Source: Ornithinimicrobium cerasi (lineage in GTDB: Bacteria; Actinomycetota; Actinomycetes; Actinomycetales; Dermatophilaceae). Taken from it: a stretch of 64,000 bases of DNA. The position numbers were made by a program, and so were the translations under genes. Within the stretch, counting starts at the first letter, position 1, and each line of letters begins with the position of its first letter. Of the stretch, positions 38,786-47,767 are shown in pieces. Below the pieces are notes generated by a model that was not told where the DNA came from, made no database searches, and saw only the letters and a list, made by a program, of their open reading frames with translations. The DNA is taken from NCBI RefSeq assembly GCF_003702705.1, contig NZ_QZMN01000005.1, positions 62,001 through 126,000 of the forward strand, in the 5' to 3' direction.

Positions 38786-40315
38786 TCATGGGGGCGGGGA
38801 CGACGGCGCGAGCCCAGGACCGGCCGGTGACCAGCCTCCCGAATACTGCTCGCGCGGTGCGGCAGAGGTGTCGTCGTGGCTCCCGGGCTCGGCGCCCAGG
38901 GCGCGCCTCGTCATGCGATTGCGCGAGTCGAGCAGCTCGTCCAGTCCCGCCTCGAGGTCCGCGTCCGTGAGGGTGGGTGACACCTGGTCAGGGTCACGCT
39001 CGAGGGAGACGAGCGCCGCGCGCCGCAGCAGCTCCTTGGCGAAGGAGGCCGTCGTCCCGTCGGAGCGCTCGACGGCTGAGTCGAGCGCGGACTCGCTGAC
39101 CTTCCAGCCCAGGTCCGCCCGGTAGAGCAGGAGCAGCTCGCGCCGTGCCCCTGCGTCGGGCAGCTCCATCTCGACCGCCTGGTCGATGCGTCCGGGGCGG
39201 GTGGTCAGGGCCGCTTCGAGCAGGTCGGCGCGGTTGGTCGTGAGCACGAAGACGACGTCGGCCTCGGCGGCGAGTCCGTCCATCTGGTTCATCAGCTCGA
39301 ACAGCATCGGCTGCGCCTCGTGAGCCATGTGCCGGTCCATGGCGATCAGGTCGACGTCCTCGACCACCACCATCGCTGGCTGCAGGTTGCGGGCGATGGC
39401 GCACGCCTCGCCCACGAACCGCACCGCCGGTCCGCTGATCAGCAGCACGGTGGTGTCGGGCAGCAGCCCCATGAGGTGCCGGATCGTGTGGGTCTTGCCG
39501 GTGCCCGGCGGGCCGTAGAGCAGGACGCCACGTCGCAGGTGCTGCCCGCCGGCACGCAACGCGTCCCGGTGCTCGGCGACCGTGAGCACCTGGCGCCGGA
39601 TCTGGGCCAGCACCGCGTCGGGCAGGACCAGGCGCTCGCGCGGGACGTGCGGTCGGGTCTGGAAGGTCAGCAGGCTCGCGCCACGATCCTGCCCGAAGAT
39701 GTCGTCGCCGAAGCTCACCACCCGGCCGCGGAAGACGTTTCGCTCGATGACCAGGTCGCGCAACCGCCCGGCCACGGCCTCGGCGCGGGTGGTGTCCGAG
39801 GACAGGACCTGCACGTGGACGCGACGGTCCATCATCTCCCCCGACCGCACGAGCATCGCCAGACGGGTGCCGTCCGGGTCGGTCACCAGCAGGACTCCCG
39901 TGTGGATGCACCGCAGCGTCTCCCCGTCCGGTCCGCTGGGCAGGTTCACGGTCGCCAGCCCACCCAGTCGTACGGGACTGAAGTCGGACCCCAGGTGCAA
40001 GAGCTCGCTGAGCCCGAACTCCATGTGCTGGAAGCCCGTCAGGCCCACGACCTCGGCATGGCGTCCCGGCTCCGCCAGCCAGGCGTCCAGCGCCCGCTGC
40101 ACGTTGACGTGGTCGTAGATCGGCCAGCTGTCGTCGACCACCGGCGCCTCGTCCAGGTCTCCCACGAACGACCGCAGCCGCCGTGCGACGTTCGGCTGCT
40201 CATCCGCCCTGGCCACCTTCACCGTGTGTCGGACCGCCCGGTCGACGAGCCGTCGCAGGTCGCGCAGCTCGAGTGCGGGGTGCCCGTCCGTGGTCCGCTC
40301 GTCAGCGAGGCTCAT
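38786..40315 (-). CDS. AAA+ ATPase of unknown substrate
   Basis: A 509-residue protein with one AAA+ module, residues about 230-450. Walker A is LLYGPPGTGKTHTIRHLMG (about residue 266), Walker B is MVVVEDVDLIAMD, the sensor-1-like stretch is VVFVLTTNRADLLEAALTTRPGRIDQAV with the arginine finger, and the lid helix contains ASFAKELLRRAAL. The order resembles CDC48/FtsH-like classic AAA proteins. The N-terminal 220 residues are unassigned, start EQPNVARRLRSFVGDLDEA and presumably bind substrate. No protease or transmembrane segment is attached. The ATG at 40313-40315 is chosen over a TTG four codons upstream. It is isolated: there is no partner gene in the same direction nearby. Confidence 0.85.
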   Translation of the reverse strand: MSLADERTTDGHPALELRDLRRLVDRAVRHTVKVARADEQPNVARRLRSFVGDLDEAPVVDDSWPIYDHVNVQRALDAWLAEPGRHAEVVGLTGFQHMEFGLSELLHLGSDFSPVRLGGLATVNLPSGPDGETLRCIHTGVLLVTDPDGTRLAMLVRSGEMMDRRVHVQVLSSDTTRAEAVAGRLRDLVIERNVFRGRVVSFGDDIFGQDRGASLLTFQTRPHVPRERLVLPDAVLAQIRRQVLTVAEHRDALRAGGQHLRRGVLLYGPPGTGKTHTIRHLMGLLPDTTVLLISGPAVRFVGEACAIARNLQPAMVVVEDVDLIAMDRHMAHEAQPMLFELMNQMDGLAAEADVVFVLTTNRADLLEAALTTRPGRIDQAVEMELPDAGARRELLLLYRADLGWKVSESALDSAVERSDGTTASFAKELLRRAALVSLERDPDQVSPTLTDADLEAGLDELLDSRNRMTRRALGAEPGSHDDTSAAPREQYSGGWSPAGPGLAPSSPPP

Positions 40316-40445
40316 GCACCGAGTCAACCAGACGCGATCACCTCAGCGAGGTCGTCGACCGTGTCCAGCGCGAGCACGAGTGGGTCACGGTGACGCGTAG
40401 CGGCAACGGTCGTCCTCAGCCCGGACGTGCACGGCCGACACAGTG

Positions 40446-40949
40446 TCAGCGCACCATGCGGATCTCGACGAGCCCATCCAGGTCTTCGTCGATCTGCTCC
40501 GTGCCGTCCTCCTCGAAGCCGTTCTTCTCGTAGAAGCGTCTGGCGCGTCCGTTCTCCTTGGCCACCCAGAGCTGCGCCGGCCGTCCACGAAGACACTCAT
40601 CGATCAGGCTCTGCCCGACACCGGTGCCGTGCAACCGCGCTAGGACATACAGGGCGAACAGTTGCTCCTCACGGACGGGCGGGTGGCCCTGGTGATCGAC
40701 CGCGTCCCCCCGGACGGCGAAACCCACAAGCCGCCCGGCATCTCTTGCGATCCTGATCCGCTCCACTCCGCCTGGTTCCGTCAGGCGTTGCGACCACATC
40801 GCCTGCCGCCGCACCCGTGCGGCGTCGTCGTAGAAGTGCTCAGGGAGCAGACCCCCGTAGGCCTCACGCCACGTCTGAACGAGGACAGCGGCCAGGTCGG
40901 CCGCGTCGTCCAGGTGCGGCGCAAGCACGGCAACTGTTCCTCGTGCCAT
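40446..40949 (-). CDS. GNAT family N-acetyltransferase
   Basis: A 167-residue acetyl-CoA-dependent acetyltransferase. DLAAVLVQTWREAYGGLLPEHFY opens the fold. The beta4 strand EEQLFALYVLARLHGTGVGQSLIDECL contains the acetyl-CoA loop (R/Q-x-x-G-x-G/A as RLHGTGVG). The C-terminal part LWVAKENGRARRFYEKNGFEEDGTEQ is the usual GNAT ending. The ATG at 40949 has AGGAAGGGG upstream; another in-frame ATG at 40976 would add 9 residues. The acceptor substrate cannot be inferred. Confidence 0.9.
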   Translation of the reverse strand: MARGTVAVLAPHLDDAADLAAVLVQTWREAYGGLLPEHFYDDAARVRRQAMWSQRLTEPGGVERIRIARDAGRLVGFAVRGDAVDHQGHPPVREEQLFALYVLARLHGTGVGQSLIDECLRGRPAQLWVAKENGRARRFYEKNGFEEDGTEQIDEDLDGLVEIRMVR

Positions 40950-41196
40950 CCTCGCTACCCCTTCCTGGTCCGCCATGGGGGGGCCCGGTCAGCTGCACCA
41001 GGGCAAGTCTGACGCTCCCCGCGTCCGCCCACAACCGCGCCGGAGAGGGCACACGGGCATGCACCTTGTCAGCGTCGGCGCCGGTGGTGAGCAGCCTGGC
41101 TGCAGCTACCTCGACACCCTCGGTGTCGAGATGTCCCCCCACATCCCCAGAACGGCTGTCGAGTGCGCGCTGTCCTCGCAGACGGGGGACAGGAGT

Positions 41197-41739
41197 TCAG
41201 GCCAGGGCGGCGCGGACGACGAGCTCGAGGATGGGCCGGATATCGCTGTCGTCATGGCGGGCGACGCGATGCAGGATCAGCCCCTCCGCGCACGCCATCA
41301 CGGCGCGGGTCGACGCGACCGTCTCGCTGGCGCCCAGCTCCCGAAGTGCCTTCTGCAGGGTCGCCTCCCAGGCCGCCCGACCCCGACCCAGGCTCTCCCG
41401 CAGGGCGGGGTTGTGGCTCGCCTCCATGAAGAGGACGAGCCGCGCGCTGGTCAGTGTCCGCTGGTCCTCGGTGGTGCGGTCCAGGAGCATCACGAGGGCA
41501 TCGAGAAGCTCCTCGGCCGACCGGGGGGCGAACGTCTCCCGTATCCCGGAGACCTCCCGCTCGAGGATGGCGTCCACCACCCCGCTGAGCAGGGCGTCCC
41601 TCGTCCGGAAGTAGTTGGAGGTGGACCCCGGCGGGAGGTCCGCCCGCTCGTCGACCCGGCGGTGGGTCAACGCCTTCAGGCCCTGTGTCCCCAGCAGCTC
41701 TATGGCGGCGTCCAGGGCGCGGTCGCGCAACGAGTTCAC
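41197..41739 (-). CDS. TetR family transcriptional regulator
   Basis: A 180-residue repressor. The N-terminal helix-turn-helix is RALDAAIELLGTQGLKALTHRRVDERADLPPGSTSNYFRTRDALLSGVV, the TetR_N signature. The C-terminal ligand-binding domain has a TetR_C-like LVLFMEASHNPALRESLGRGRAAWEATLQKALRELG segment. The GTG start is at 41737-41739. It is divergent from the SDR gene, with two inverted repeats in the 90-bp gap, so it probably represses both itself and the reductase. The inducer is unknown. Confidence 0.92.
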   Translation of the reverse strand: MNSLRDRALDAAIELLGTQGLKALTHRRVDERADLPPGSTSNYFRTRDALLSGVVDAILEREVSGIRETFAPRSAEELLDALVMLLDRTTEDQRTLTSARLVLFMEASHNPALRESLGRGRAAWEATLQKALRELGASETVASTRAVMACAEGLILHRVARHDDSDIRPILELVVRAALA

Positions 41740-41742
41740 CTG

Positions 41743-41784
41743 GTCACTATAGGAGTAGTGACACGACCGAACTACGCGAGTAGT
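41743..41784. promoter_or_regulatory. Twin operators in the TetR/SDR intergenic region
   Basis: GTCACTA-N6-TAGTGAC (41743-41762) is a perfect inverted repeat. ACTAC-N4-GTAGT (41771-41784) is a second. Both contain the half-site ACTA/TAGT and lie just upstream of the tetR start and the SDR promoter region. Confidence 0.8.
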
Positions 41785-41829
41785 GTGTCCGGTGAGGCGG
41801 GGTGCGCCTGCCGGAGAGGGATGCCCACC

Positions 41830-42657
41830 ATGCCATCGGTACTCGTCACCGGAGCCGGCCGCGGGATCGGCGAAGCCATCGTGCTGCGACTGGCCCGCGC
41901 CGGGTGGACGGTCTTCGCCGGCGTGCGCGCCGACCCCGCCGACGACGGCCCCCGTCCCGACGACCTCGACATCAGGAGGGTCCTGCTCGACATCACCAAC
42001 GACGCGCACGTCGCCGCTCTGGCCGACCACCTTCCTGACCGGCTGGACGCCGTCGTCAACAACGCCGGCATCGGGGTGCTGGGCCCGGTCGAGGCCGTCT
42101 CCATCCCAGATTTCCGCAGACAGTTCGAGGTCAACCTCTTCGGCCAGGTAGCCGTCACGCAGGCGGTGCTCCCCCGGATCCGTGCCGCCGGCGGCCGGAT
42201 CGTCTTCATCTCCTCCACCGGCGGCCGGTCGCCGGTGCCCCTGGAGGGCGCGTACTGCGCGTCGAAGTTCGCCCTGGAAGCCATCGCGGACGTGCTCCGG
42301 GTAGAGCTGCGGCCCTGGCACGTCGACGTGTCTGTCGTGGAGCCCGGCCCCACCGACACCGGCCCGTGGCAGCAGATCCAGTCGTTGTTCCACGAGATGG
42401 AGCAGGGTATGGCGACCAGTCACCGCGAGCTGTACGCGCAGCACATCAGCGGCATCCTCAAGCTGGTCAGCGTGCTCCAGTCCCGGACGGTGCCACCGGA
42501 CGTCGTCGCCCGGGTGGTGGAGCAGGCGCTGACCGCGCGCCGACCACGTGCCCGCTACGCCGCCGGTGCCCAGGCGCGGGCGATGGTCACCATGAACGCG
42601 GTCCTGCCTACCCGGCTCAACGACGCCATCGGAGCCCGTCTCATCGGCCTGCGGTGA
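41830..42657 (+). CDS. Short-chain dehydrogenase/reductase (SDR)
   Basis: A 275-residue classical SDR. The cofactor loop is VTGAGRGIGEAIVLRLARAG with NADP-type residues after it. NNAGIGVLGPVEA, FISSTGGRSPVP (catalytic Ser) and YCASK (catalytic Tyr and Lys) follow, then VVEPGPTDTG. The longer C-terminus (LLQSRTVPPDVVARVVEQAL and RARYAAGAQARAMV) matches SDRs acting on lipid-like or steroid-like ketones. The ATG at 41830 is preferred because GGAGAGGG lies 8-10 nt before it; an ATG at 41821 would put that site too close. It is divergent from tetR and probably under its control. Confidence 0.9.
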   Translation: MPSVLVTGAGRGIGEAIVLRLARAGWTVFAGVRADPADDGPRPDDLDIRRVLLDITNDAHVAALADHLPDRLDAVVNNAGIGVLGPVEAVSIPDFRRQFEVNLFGQVAVTQAVLPRIRAAGGRIVFISSTGGRSPVPLEGAYCASKFALEAIADVLRVELRPWHVDVSVVEPGPTDTGPWQQIQSLFHEMEQGMATSHRELYAQHISGILKLVSVLQSRTVPPDVVARVVEQALTARRPRARYAAGAQARAMVTMNAVLPTRLNDAIGARLIGLR

Positions 42658-42710
42658 CCCACCCCACACGAGCCGGTCGGCCCCCCGGTCACGACCAACC
42701 TCCGTGAGGA

Positions 42711-43296
42711 TCACACCCTGGTCGCCACCACCATGTACCCCTCCGCCTCCGGATCGAACGTGCTCGTCTCGACCCTCAGGCCGACGCTGTACAGCTGCGA
42801 TCTGAGTTCGTCGTATCGATAGGGCCAGCAGGACAACAGTTCCGAGCGGACGAGGACCGACCCATCCGGGTCGAACTGCGCGACAGCAACTCGATGTGGT
42901 GCTCCTGCTCCCAGTGCGGCGCGATCTCCCAGCGGTAGATGACGAGGGCATCGCGCCCGTTCCGGCGGACCAGCTCGTCACGGACGTCCAACCGTGACAT
43001 CGACTCCAGCGCCGCCATCCTGCCTCGAACGCCCTCGGCATGGTGAAGTGAGTTGCCCACGCAGAACACCATGTCGAAACTGGCGTCGTCGAGATGATCG
43101 GTCAACTGGTGCCAGGCTGCCCGAACCGTTCGCAACGATGCACCGAGTTCCTCAGCCAGCTCACCGGTGCGACGAACCATTGCCGCGCTGGCGTCGGTCG
43201 AGCGAAGTCGGCTGGCGTCAGCTTCTCATCAGAGATGAGCCACTCGTACACCTCCGCCAGCACGCCGTAGCCCGACACGACGACCACCTCCGTCAG
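42711..43296 (-). pseudogene. Decayed class I SAM-dependent methyltransferase
   Basis: Three consecutive frames read parts of one methyltransferase. The N-terminal piece VVVSGYGVLAEVYEWLISDEKLTPADF stops matching at about 43220. The next piece (TDASAAMVRRTGELAEELGA, FDMVFCVGNSLHHAEG, ALVIYRWEIAPHWEQEHHIE) is in another frame. The last piece (VAVAQFDPDGSVLVRSELLS, YDELRSQLYSVGLRVET, EAEGYMVVATRV, then stop) is in a third. The glycine-rich SAM-binding motif I expected between the first two pieces is missing, and the region after ALESMSRL also looks shortened. The start codon would be CTG at 43294-43296 or GTG at 43287. These lesions are visible directly; the size of the deletions is inferred from the normal fold. 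Confidence 0.8.
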
Positions 43297-43464
43297 CGCG
43301 ACAGACTCAAAGGGGCCACCAGCACATCAGTCAGGCGAGCGAGGTGACCACCACTTTCCCGCAGGAGATCCGTCCGCTCCTGCCACGCGTGCGTACGATG
43401 ACTCGCGGCGTGGAGCCACCTACTCAGGTGCATGCACCTTCGTCGTCGACATCTTGGAGGCACT

Positions 43465-44124
43465 GTGAAGCTGCTGCTGACATCGGGCGGCGTCACCAAC
43501 GCGAGCATCCGCTCCGCCCTCGATCACCTGCTCGGCAAGCCGGTCGCCGAGTGTCATGCCCTCGTCGTCCCGACGGCGCAATGGGGACACCCGATGGGCG
43601 GTCCGACCTCGGTGCAGGGTCTCCTGGCTGCCGACGACCGTTCGCAACACCTGTCCGGCCTGGGGTGGGCGTCGCTCGGGGTCCTCGAGCTCACCGCGCT
43701 GCCCACCATCGGCGCACAGCGATGGCTCCCCTGGGTCCGGGAGGCCGACGTGCTCCTGGTCGACGGTGGGGACGCGACGTACCTGTGCCACTGGATGCGC
43801 GAGTCCGGCCTGGCCGAGCTGCTGCCGTCGCTGCGCGACACGGTGTGGGTCGGCGTCAGTGCCGGAAGCATGGTGATGACGCCCCGCATCGGCAACCTCT
43901 TCGTGGAGTGGCCCTCGGCACCTGATGACCGCACCTTGGGGGTCGTGGACTTCTCGATCTTCCCGCACCTGGACGCCTTCCCGACCAACACCCTGGCGAC
44001 CGCACAGCGGTGGGCAGACGAGATCGGTGTCCCCGCCTACGCCATCGACGAGCAGACGGCCATCGTGGTCGTCGACGGCGCCGTCGAGGTGGTCTCCGAA
44101 GGCAGATGGAGGAAGTTCGGATGA
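43465..44124 (+). CDS. Peptidase S51 (dipeptidase E-like)
   Basis: A 219-residue class-I-glutaminase-fold serine peptidase. KLLLTSGGVTNASIRSALDHLL is the first strand and loop. VLLVDGGDATYLCHWMRESGLAELL is typical of the S51 fold. The nucleophile elbow is VWVGVSAGSMVM, with the catalytic Ser in SAGS, and VVDFSIFPHLDAF carries the His. Dipeptidase E cleaves Asp-Xaa dipeptides; the true substrate here is unknown. The GTG at 43465 follows TTGGAGG. The stop overlaps an upstream in-frame ATG of the next gene. Confidence 0.9.
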   Translation: MKLLLTSGGVTNASIRSALDHLLGKPVAECHALVVPTAQWGHPMGGPTSVQGLLAADDRSQHLSGLGWASLGVLELTALPTIGAQRWLPWVREADVLLVDGGDATYLCHWMRESGLAELLPSLRDTVWVGVSAGSMVMTPRIGNLFVEWPSAPDDRTLGVVDFSIFPHLDAFPTNTLATAQRWADEIGVPAYAIDEQTAIVVVDGAVEVVSEGRWRKFG

Positions 44125-44180
44125 GGAGCGCCCCTGCCTGCCGGCGCGTTCGTTCTCCCGCTCGCGCAGAAGGAGACGAC

Positions 44181-44750
44181 GTGCGCGCCGACGGGCACCC
44201 CGCAGCTCACCGGACCACAGTCCAGTGGATGGGCGAACCCGTCCTCACGCTCGAGGACGTCTGGCCCGCGCGTCCCCGCGCTGTCATCGTCGGGCTGAAC
44301 TCCACTCCCACCAGTGTCGCTGCCGGCCACCACCACCAAGGCCGGTTGGCCCAGAGGCAGCTCCTGCGCCTGGCCGACGCCGGACTGTTTCGACGCCCAC
44401 CATCTGGGGGGACGTTCTTCGAGCGCGTCGTGCTCGACGCTGACATCGGCCTCACCGACGTCGTGAAGCGCCCGACGTGTGCGGAGAAGCACCTGAGCCC
44501 TCGTGAGATCGAGATCGGTCGTCAGGCGGTGAACGCGGAGCTGGAGGCTCGACGTGTCCCGCTTGTCGTCTGCCTCTTCAGCCGCCCCGTGATGGTGCTG
44601 CTCGGGAGCAGCGGCCGACCCGGCTTCCAGCCGCGGACGACGTCATGGGGAGCCCGCGTCTTCCGCATGCCCGGACCCTTCGCGCCGGTGGACGAGGTCC
44701 GCGACGTCATGGAGGATCTGTCGCAGGGCATACCAGCTGTCAGCGGGTGA
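44181..44750 (+). CDS. Uracil-DNA glycosylase superfamily protein
   Basis: A 189-residue protein resembling the mismatch-specific (MUG/TDG-like) branch of the uracil-DNA glycosylases. AVIVGLNSTPTSVAAGHHHQGRLAQRQLLRLADAGLF corresponds to the first motif (GxNP in the family, here GLNS). DIGLTDVVKRPTCAEKHLSPREIE matches the IGLTDVV segment, and RTTSWGARVFRMPGPFAP the C-terminal motif. The altered catalytic residues make activity uncertain. The GTG at 44181 is preferred because AAGGAG lies 6 nt upstream; an ATG at 44121 would overlap the S51 gene by ATGA. Confidence 0.72.
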   Translation: MRADGHPAAHRTTVQWMGEPVLTLEDVWPARPRAVIVGLNSTPTSVAAGHHHQGRLAQRQLLRLADAGLFRRPPSGGTFFERVVLDADIGLTDVVKRPTCAEKHLSPREIEIGRQAVNAELEARRVPLVVCLFSRPVMVLLGSSGRPGFQPRTTSWGARVFRMPGPFAPVDEVRDVMEDLSQGIPAVSG

Positions 44751-44789
44751 TGGCGGTCACCGAGTCCGGTGCGGGGGACAGCCGGACTC

Positions 44790-45479
44790 TCACCGATCCG
44801 ACGTGACCTGGCTGTCCCGCATCGCCTGGACCCTGACGGCGACCCCACCGTCGGAGGAGGTCGCCCGTCGAGAGGCTGACCAGCCGATCACGGCCAGGGC
44901 TGCTGCGGCGCTGAGGATCCCGGCGATCTCGCCGGCCTTGACGGTGAACTCGGTCGTGAGGAACACGCCGATGCCGACCACCCAGAGCACCAGCGGGAGG
45001 AGGCTCCCCAGCCCGGCGCGGCGAAGACCCAGCGCGAGCAGCAGGGGACCGATCAGGAGGCAGGGCAGGGTCAGCAGGAGCGGGATGAACTCAGCTCCAC
45101 CGCCGTCGTCGAGCACCCGGACGGCGACGTCACGGGGCACGTCGTCGTCGGTGACACGCAGGAAGAGCATGTTGAAGGCGGCCCGTCCGGCGACCAGCCA
45201 GACGCCGCCGAGCGCGAGCATCGGGGCGCCGATCCTGATCAGCGTGGAGCCGCGGCCCCGCACGTCGACCAGGGCCCTGGACAGCGCGAGCGCACCCAGC
45301 ACGAGCAGGCAGCCGGCGACGACGAGCAGCCCCGCCGACCACGCCTCGAGACCGCGTGCCGCGACGACGGCGTCATACCGCTGCGGTGTCTGCAGACCCA
45401 TGTCGGGCAGCAACGCCTGACCGAGCAGCCAGGCGAGGCCGCCGGCGCCGAGCAGGATCATCGGGGAACGGAACGTCAT
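44790..45479 (-). CDS. Multi-helix membrane protein of unknown function
   Basis: A 229-residue integral membrane protein with about five to six helices (FRSPMILLGAGGLAWLLGQALL, GLLVVAGCLLVLGALALS, IRIGAPMLALGGVWLVAGRAAF, FIPLLLTLPCLLIGPLLLALGL, LLPLVLWVVGIGVFLTTEF, GILSAAAALAVIGWSA). The large loop MLFLRVTDDDVPRDVAVRVLDDGGGAEF lies outside the helices. GGAGG precedes the ATG at 45477-45479. It is divergent from the sensor kinase at 45638, so it may be a target of that two-component system. No family is recognised. Confidence 0.82.
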   Translation of the reverse strand: MTFRSPMILLGAGGLAWLLGQALLPDMGLQTPQRYDAVVAARGLEAWSAGLLVVAGCLLVLGALALSRALVDVRGRGSTLIRIGAPMLALGGVWLVAGRAAFNMLFLRVTDDDVPRDVAVRVLDDGGGAEFIPLLLTLPCLLIGPLLLALGLRRAGLGSLLPLVLWVVGIGVFLTTEFTVKAGEIAGILSAAAALAVIGWSASRRATSSDGGVAVRVQAMRDSQVTSDR

Positions 45480-45637
45480 GAGAGACCTCCATCGGAGCAG
45501 CTGGACAGTCTCCAGCGTGCTGCGCAGCCAGGGGGCGCGCGCTGGTGCCCGGTGCCGAGGTGGGGTGGAGCGCGGTCCACCTGGGTCGTGCACCCAGCTG
45601 CACCCTGCACGTGCGCCCGGCAGCCGATACTGAGGCC

Positions 45638-46984
45638 ATGAACGTGGACGCGGGCGTGGCGGTCCCGCTTCTCGGCTGGCTCTCCAGCGGTCTGGCCGCG
45701 GTCGCGCTGACCCCGCGCAACCGGACCGCGCGAGCGTTGCTGGCAGCAGGAGTGCTGCTCGTCGGTTCCTGGCTCTGTGAGGGAGCGGCGGCCGGCACCG
45801 ACGGTGCCAGCGCCTCGGGAGCGTTCCTGCGGGTCCTGACCGACGTGCTGTTCCTCGGTGGGCTCGCGTCGGTCGTCGCCGTGCTGTCCACCTACCCGGA
45901 CGGCCGGTTCGACCGGGCGTGGACGCGCGTCGCCACGCAGGTCCTGGCCGTGCTGGCCGTCCTGGGCCCGGCGGCCCAGCTCGTCGGCTCCTCCGAGCTC
46001 GTCGTCGGCGGGGAGCCGAGCACCGCCGCGCCCAACCCGTTCGCGATCGACGCGCTCACCCCCCTCGGCGCTGCCGGAGGAGCTGTCGTCGCGTCGGAAC
46101 CGGCGTGGCTGGTGCTGGGCGTCGGCATGCTGGGTGCGCGGTTCGTCCGGTCGTCGCCCGCCGACCGCCGCGAGCTCCTCCGCCCCCTGGCCGGCGCGGG
46201 CCTCCTGGCGGTTCTGCTCGTCGTGGTGGTGACGAGCTGGGTGACCGACACCGCGGTCGCCGTGTCGGTCCCGTTGTTCCTCCTCGCCCTCGGCCTGTTT
46301 CCCGTCGTGCTGCTCGTCGGCATCTCCGCCCAGAGCCGCCGGCTGGCCGGTGACCTGGCCGCGTCCCGGGGACGGCTGGCGGCTGCGGAGGACGAGGTGC
46401 GCCGTTCGATCGAGCGCGACCTCCATGACGGGGTTCAGCAGCAGCTGATGGCCCTGCTCTCGCTCACCGACCTGGCCGCCCGGCAGCTGCGACGAGATCC
46501 GGTCCGCGCGGAGCTCACCCTGGCCGACGTCCGCAGCCAGGCCAGGGACACCGTCGAGGACCTGCGGGAGGTGGTCTCCGGGATCCGGCCTCCCGTGCTC
46601 GCCGACTCCGGCGTGGTGGCGGCGCTGGAGAGCCGGCTCGCCCGCCTCCCCGAGACCGTGCAGGTCGACGCCGACGCGGCGCGCGGGATGCGCTGGCCGC
46701 CGGGGATCGAGGCGACGGCCTACTTCGTGGCCTGCGAGGGGGTCAGCAACGCGCTGAAGCACGCGTCGGGCGCCCGGGTCCGGGTCACGCTCGAGGGTGA
46801 CCCCGACCAGCTCGTCGTCGAGGTCCGCGACGACGGCCCCGGGCTGGGCACCACCGCGAACGGGACCGGGCTGGCCGGTCTGCGCGACCGTGTCGAGTCG
46901 TGGGGCGGGACCTTCGAGGTCCGGACCGACGCCCCCCGCGGCACCCTGGTGCGCGCACGTCTCCCGGTCGGAGCGCTCCGGTGA
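45638..46984 (+). CDS. Sensor histidine kinase, NarL-type partner
   Basis: A 448-residue sensor with about six helices in residues 8-230 and no obvious extracellular domain. The HisKA_3 region has His263 in [31 protein letters not shown]. The HATPase_c domain has [18 protein letters not shown] (N box) and [29 protein letters not shown] (G boxes). The ATG at 45638 follows TGAGG, and a GATACT hexamer 13 nt upstream could be a -10 box, making the transcript nearly leaderless. The stop overlaps the response-regulator start (GTGA). Confidence 0.92.
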   Translation: MNVDAGVAVPLLGWLSSGLAAVALTPRNRTARALLAAGVLLVGSWLCEGAAAGTDGASASGAFLRVLTDVLFLGGLASVVAVLSTYPDGRFDRAWTRVATQVLAVLAVLGPAAQLVGSSELVVGGEPSTAAPNPFAIDALTPLGAAGGAVVASEPAWLVLGVGMLGARFVRSSPADRRELLRPLAGAGLLAVLLVVVVTSWVTDTAVAVSVPLFLLALGLFPVVLLVGISAQSRRLAGDLAASRGRLAAAEDEVRRSIERDLHDGVQQQLMALLSLTDLAARQLRRDPVRAELTLADVRSQARDTVEDLREVVSGIRPPVLADSGVVAALESRLARLPETVQVDADAARGMRWPPGIEATAYFVACEGVSNALKHASGARVRVTLEGDPDQLVVEVRDDGPGLGTTANGTGLAGLRDRVESWGGTFEVRTDAPRGTLVRARLPVGALR

Positions 46985-47655
46985 GCACGCTGCGGATCGT
47001 CGTCGCGGAGGACAACTACCTCGTGCGCGAGGGGGTCCGACGCCTGCTCGACGACGGCGACGACGTGGTGGTGGTCGCCGACGCGGCGAGCGCGCCGGAG
47101 CTGCTGCAGCGGGTGCGTGAGCACCGGCCCGACGCGGTCCTGACCGACATCCGCATGCCGCCCGGGCAGAGCATGGACGGCATCGAGGCAGGTATGCAGA
47201 TACGCCAGGAGTTCCCGGGTGTGGGGGTCGTCGTGCTGTCGCAGCACGCCGACGCGGCCTACGCTCGGGCGTTGTTCCGCGACGGCACCTCCGGGCTCGC
47301 CTACCTCCTCAAGGAGCGGGTGGGGGACCGAGACGAGCTCGTCCGTGCGCTGCGGACGGTGGCCTGCGGCGGGTCGGTCGTCGATCCCCGCATCGTGGAT
47401 GCCCTGCTGAGCGCCCAGCAGCACCGGGTCCGGTCCCCGCTCCAGTCGCTGACGGCCCGGGAGGTCGACGTCCTCCGGGAGATGGCCGCCGGCCGCACCA
47501 ACCCCGCGATCGCGCGCGAGCTGCACGTCTCCGAGTCAGCCGTCAGCAAGCACGTCGCCTCGATCTTCGCCAAGCTGCACCTTTCGGACGACTCCGCGGT
47601 CGACCGTCGCGTCCGTGCTGTCCTGGCCTACGTCACCGGGCAGTCCGGGGGGTGA
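46981..47655 (+). CDS. NarL/FixJ-type response regulator
   Basis: A 224-residue regulator. The receiver domain has [17 protein letters not shown], Asp56 in [10 protein letters not shown] and a conserved Lys in AYLLKERV. The DNA-binding domain is [45 protein letters not shown], a standard LuxR helix-turn-helix. It is co-translated with the kinase. A palindrome GCTGGA-N5-TCCAGC in the 45480-45637 divergent region is a candidate binding site. Confidence 0.94.
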   Translation: MSTLRIVVAEDNYLVREGVRRLLDDGDDVVVVADAASAPELLQRVREHRPDAVLTDIRMPPGQSMDGIEAGMQIRQEFPGVGVVVLSQHADAAYARALFRDGTSGLAYLLKERVGDRDELVRALRTVACGGSVVDPRIVDALLSAQQHRVRSPLQSLTAREVDVLREMAAGRTNPAIARELHVSESAVSKHVASIFAKLHLSDDSAVDRRVRAVLAYVTGQSGG

Positions 47656-47767
47656 CGCCGCCGGCCGTGTCAGCCGTCGTCGCCCGTGACCACCCTGCGC
47701 TGGGCACTGGTGCGCCCGGTGCTGACGTGGTTCCCTGGGGAGGGCTGGACCTGACCTGAGAGGTGGC

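Noticed and set aside
38274-39125. 283-codon + strand frame over the gap and the end of the AAA+ gene
   Set aside because: Ser/Arg-rich composition, no ribosome-binding site, and antisense to the AAA+ coding sequence.
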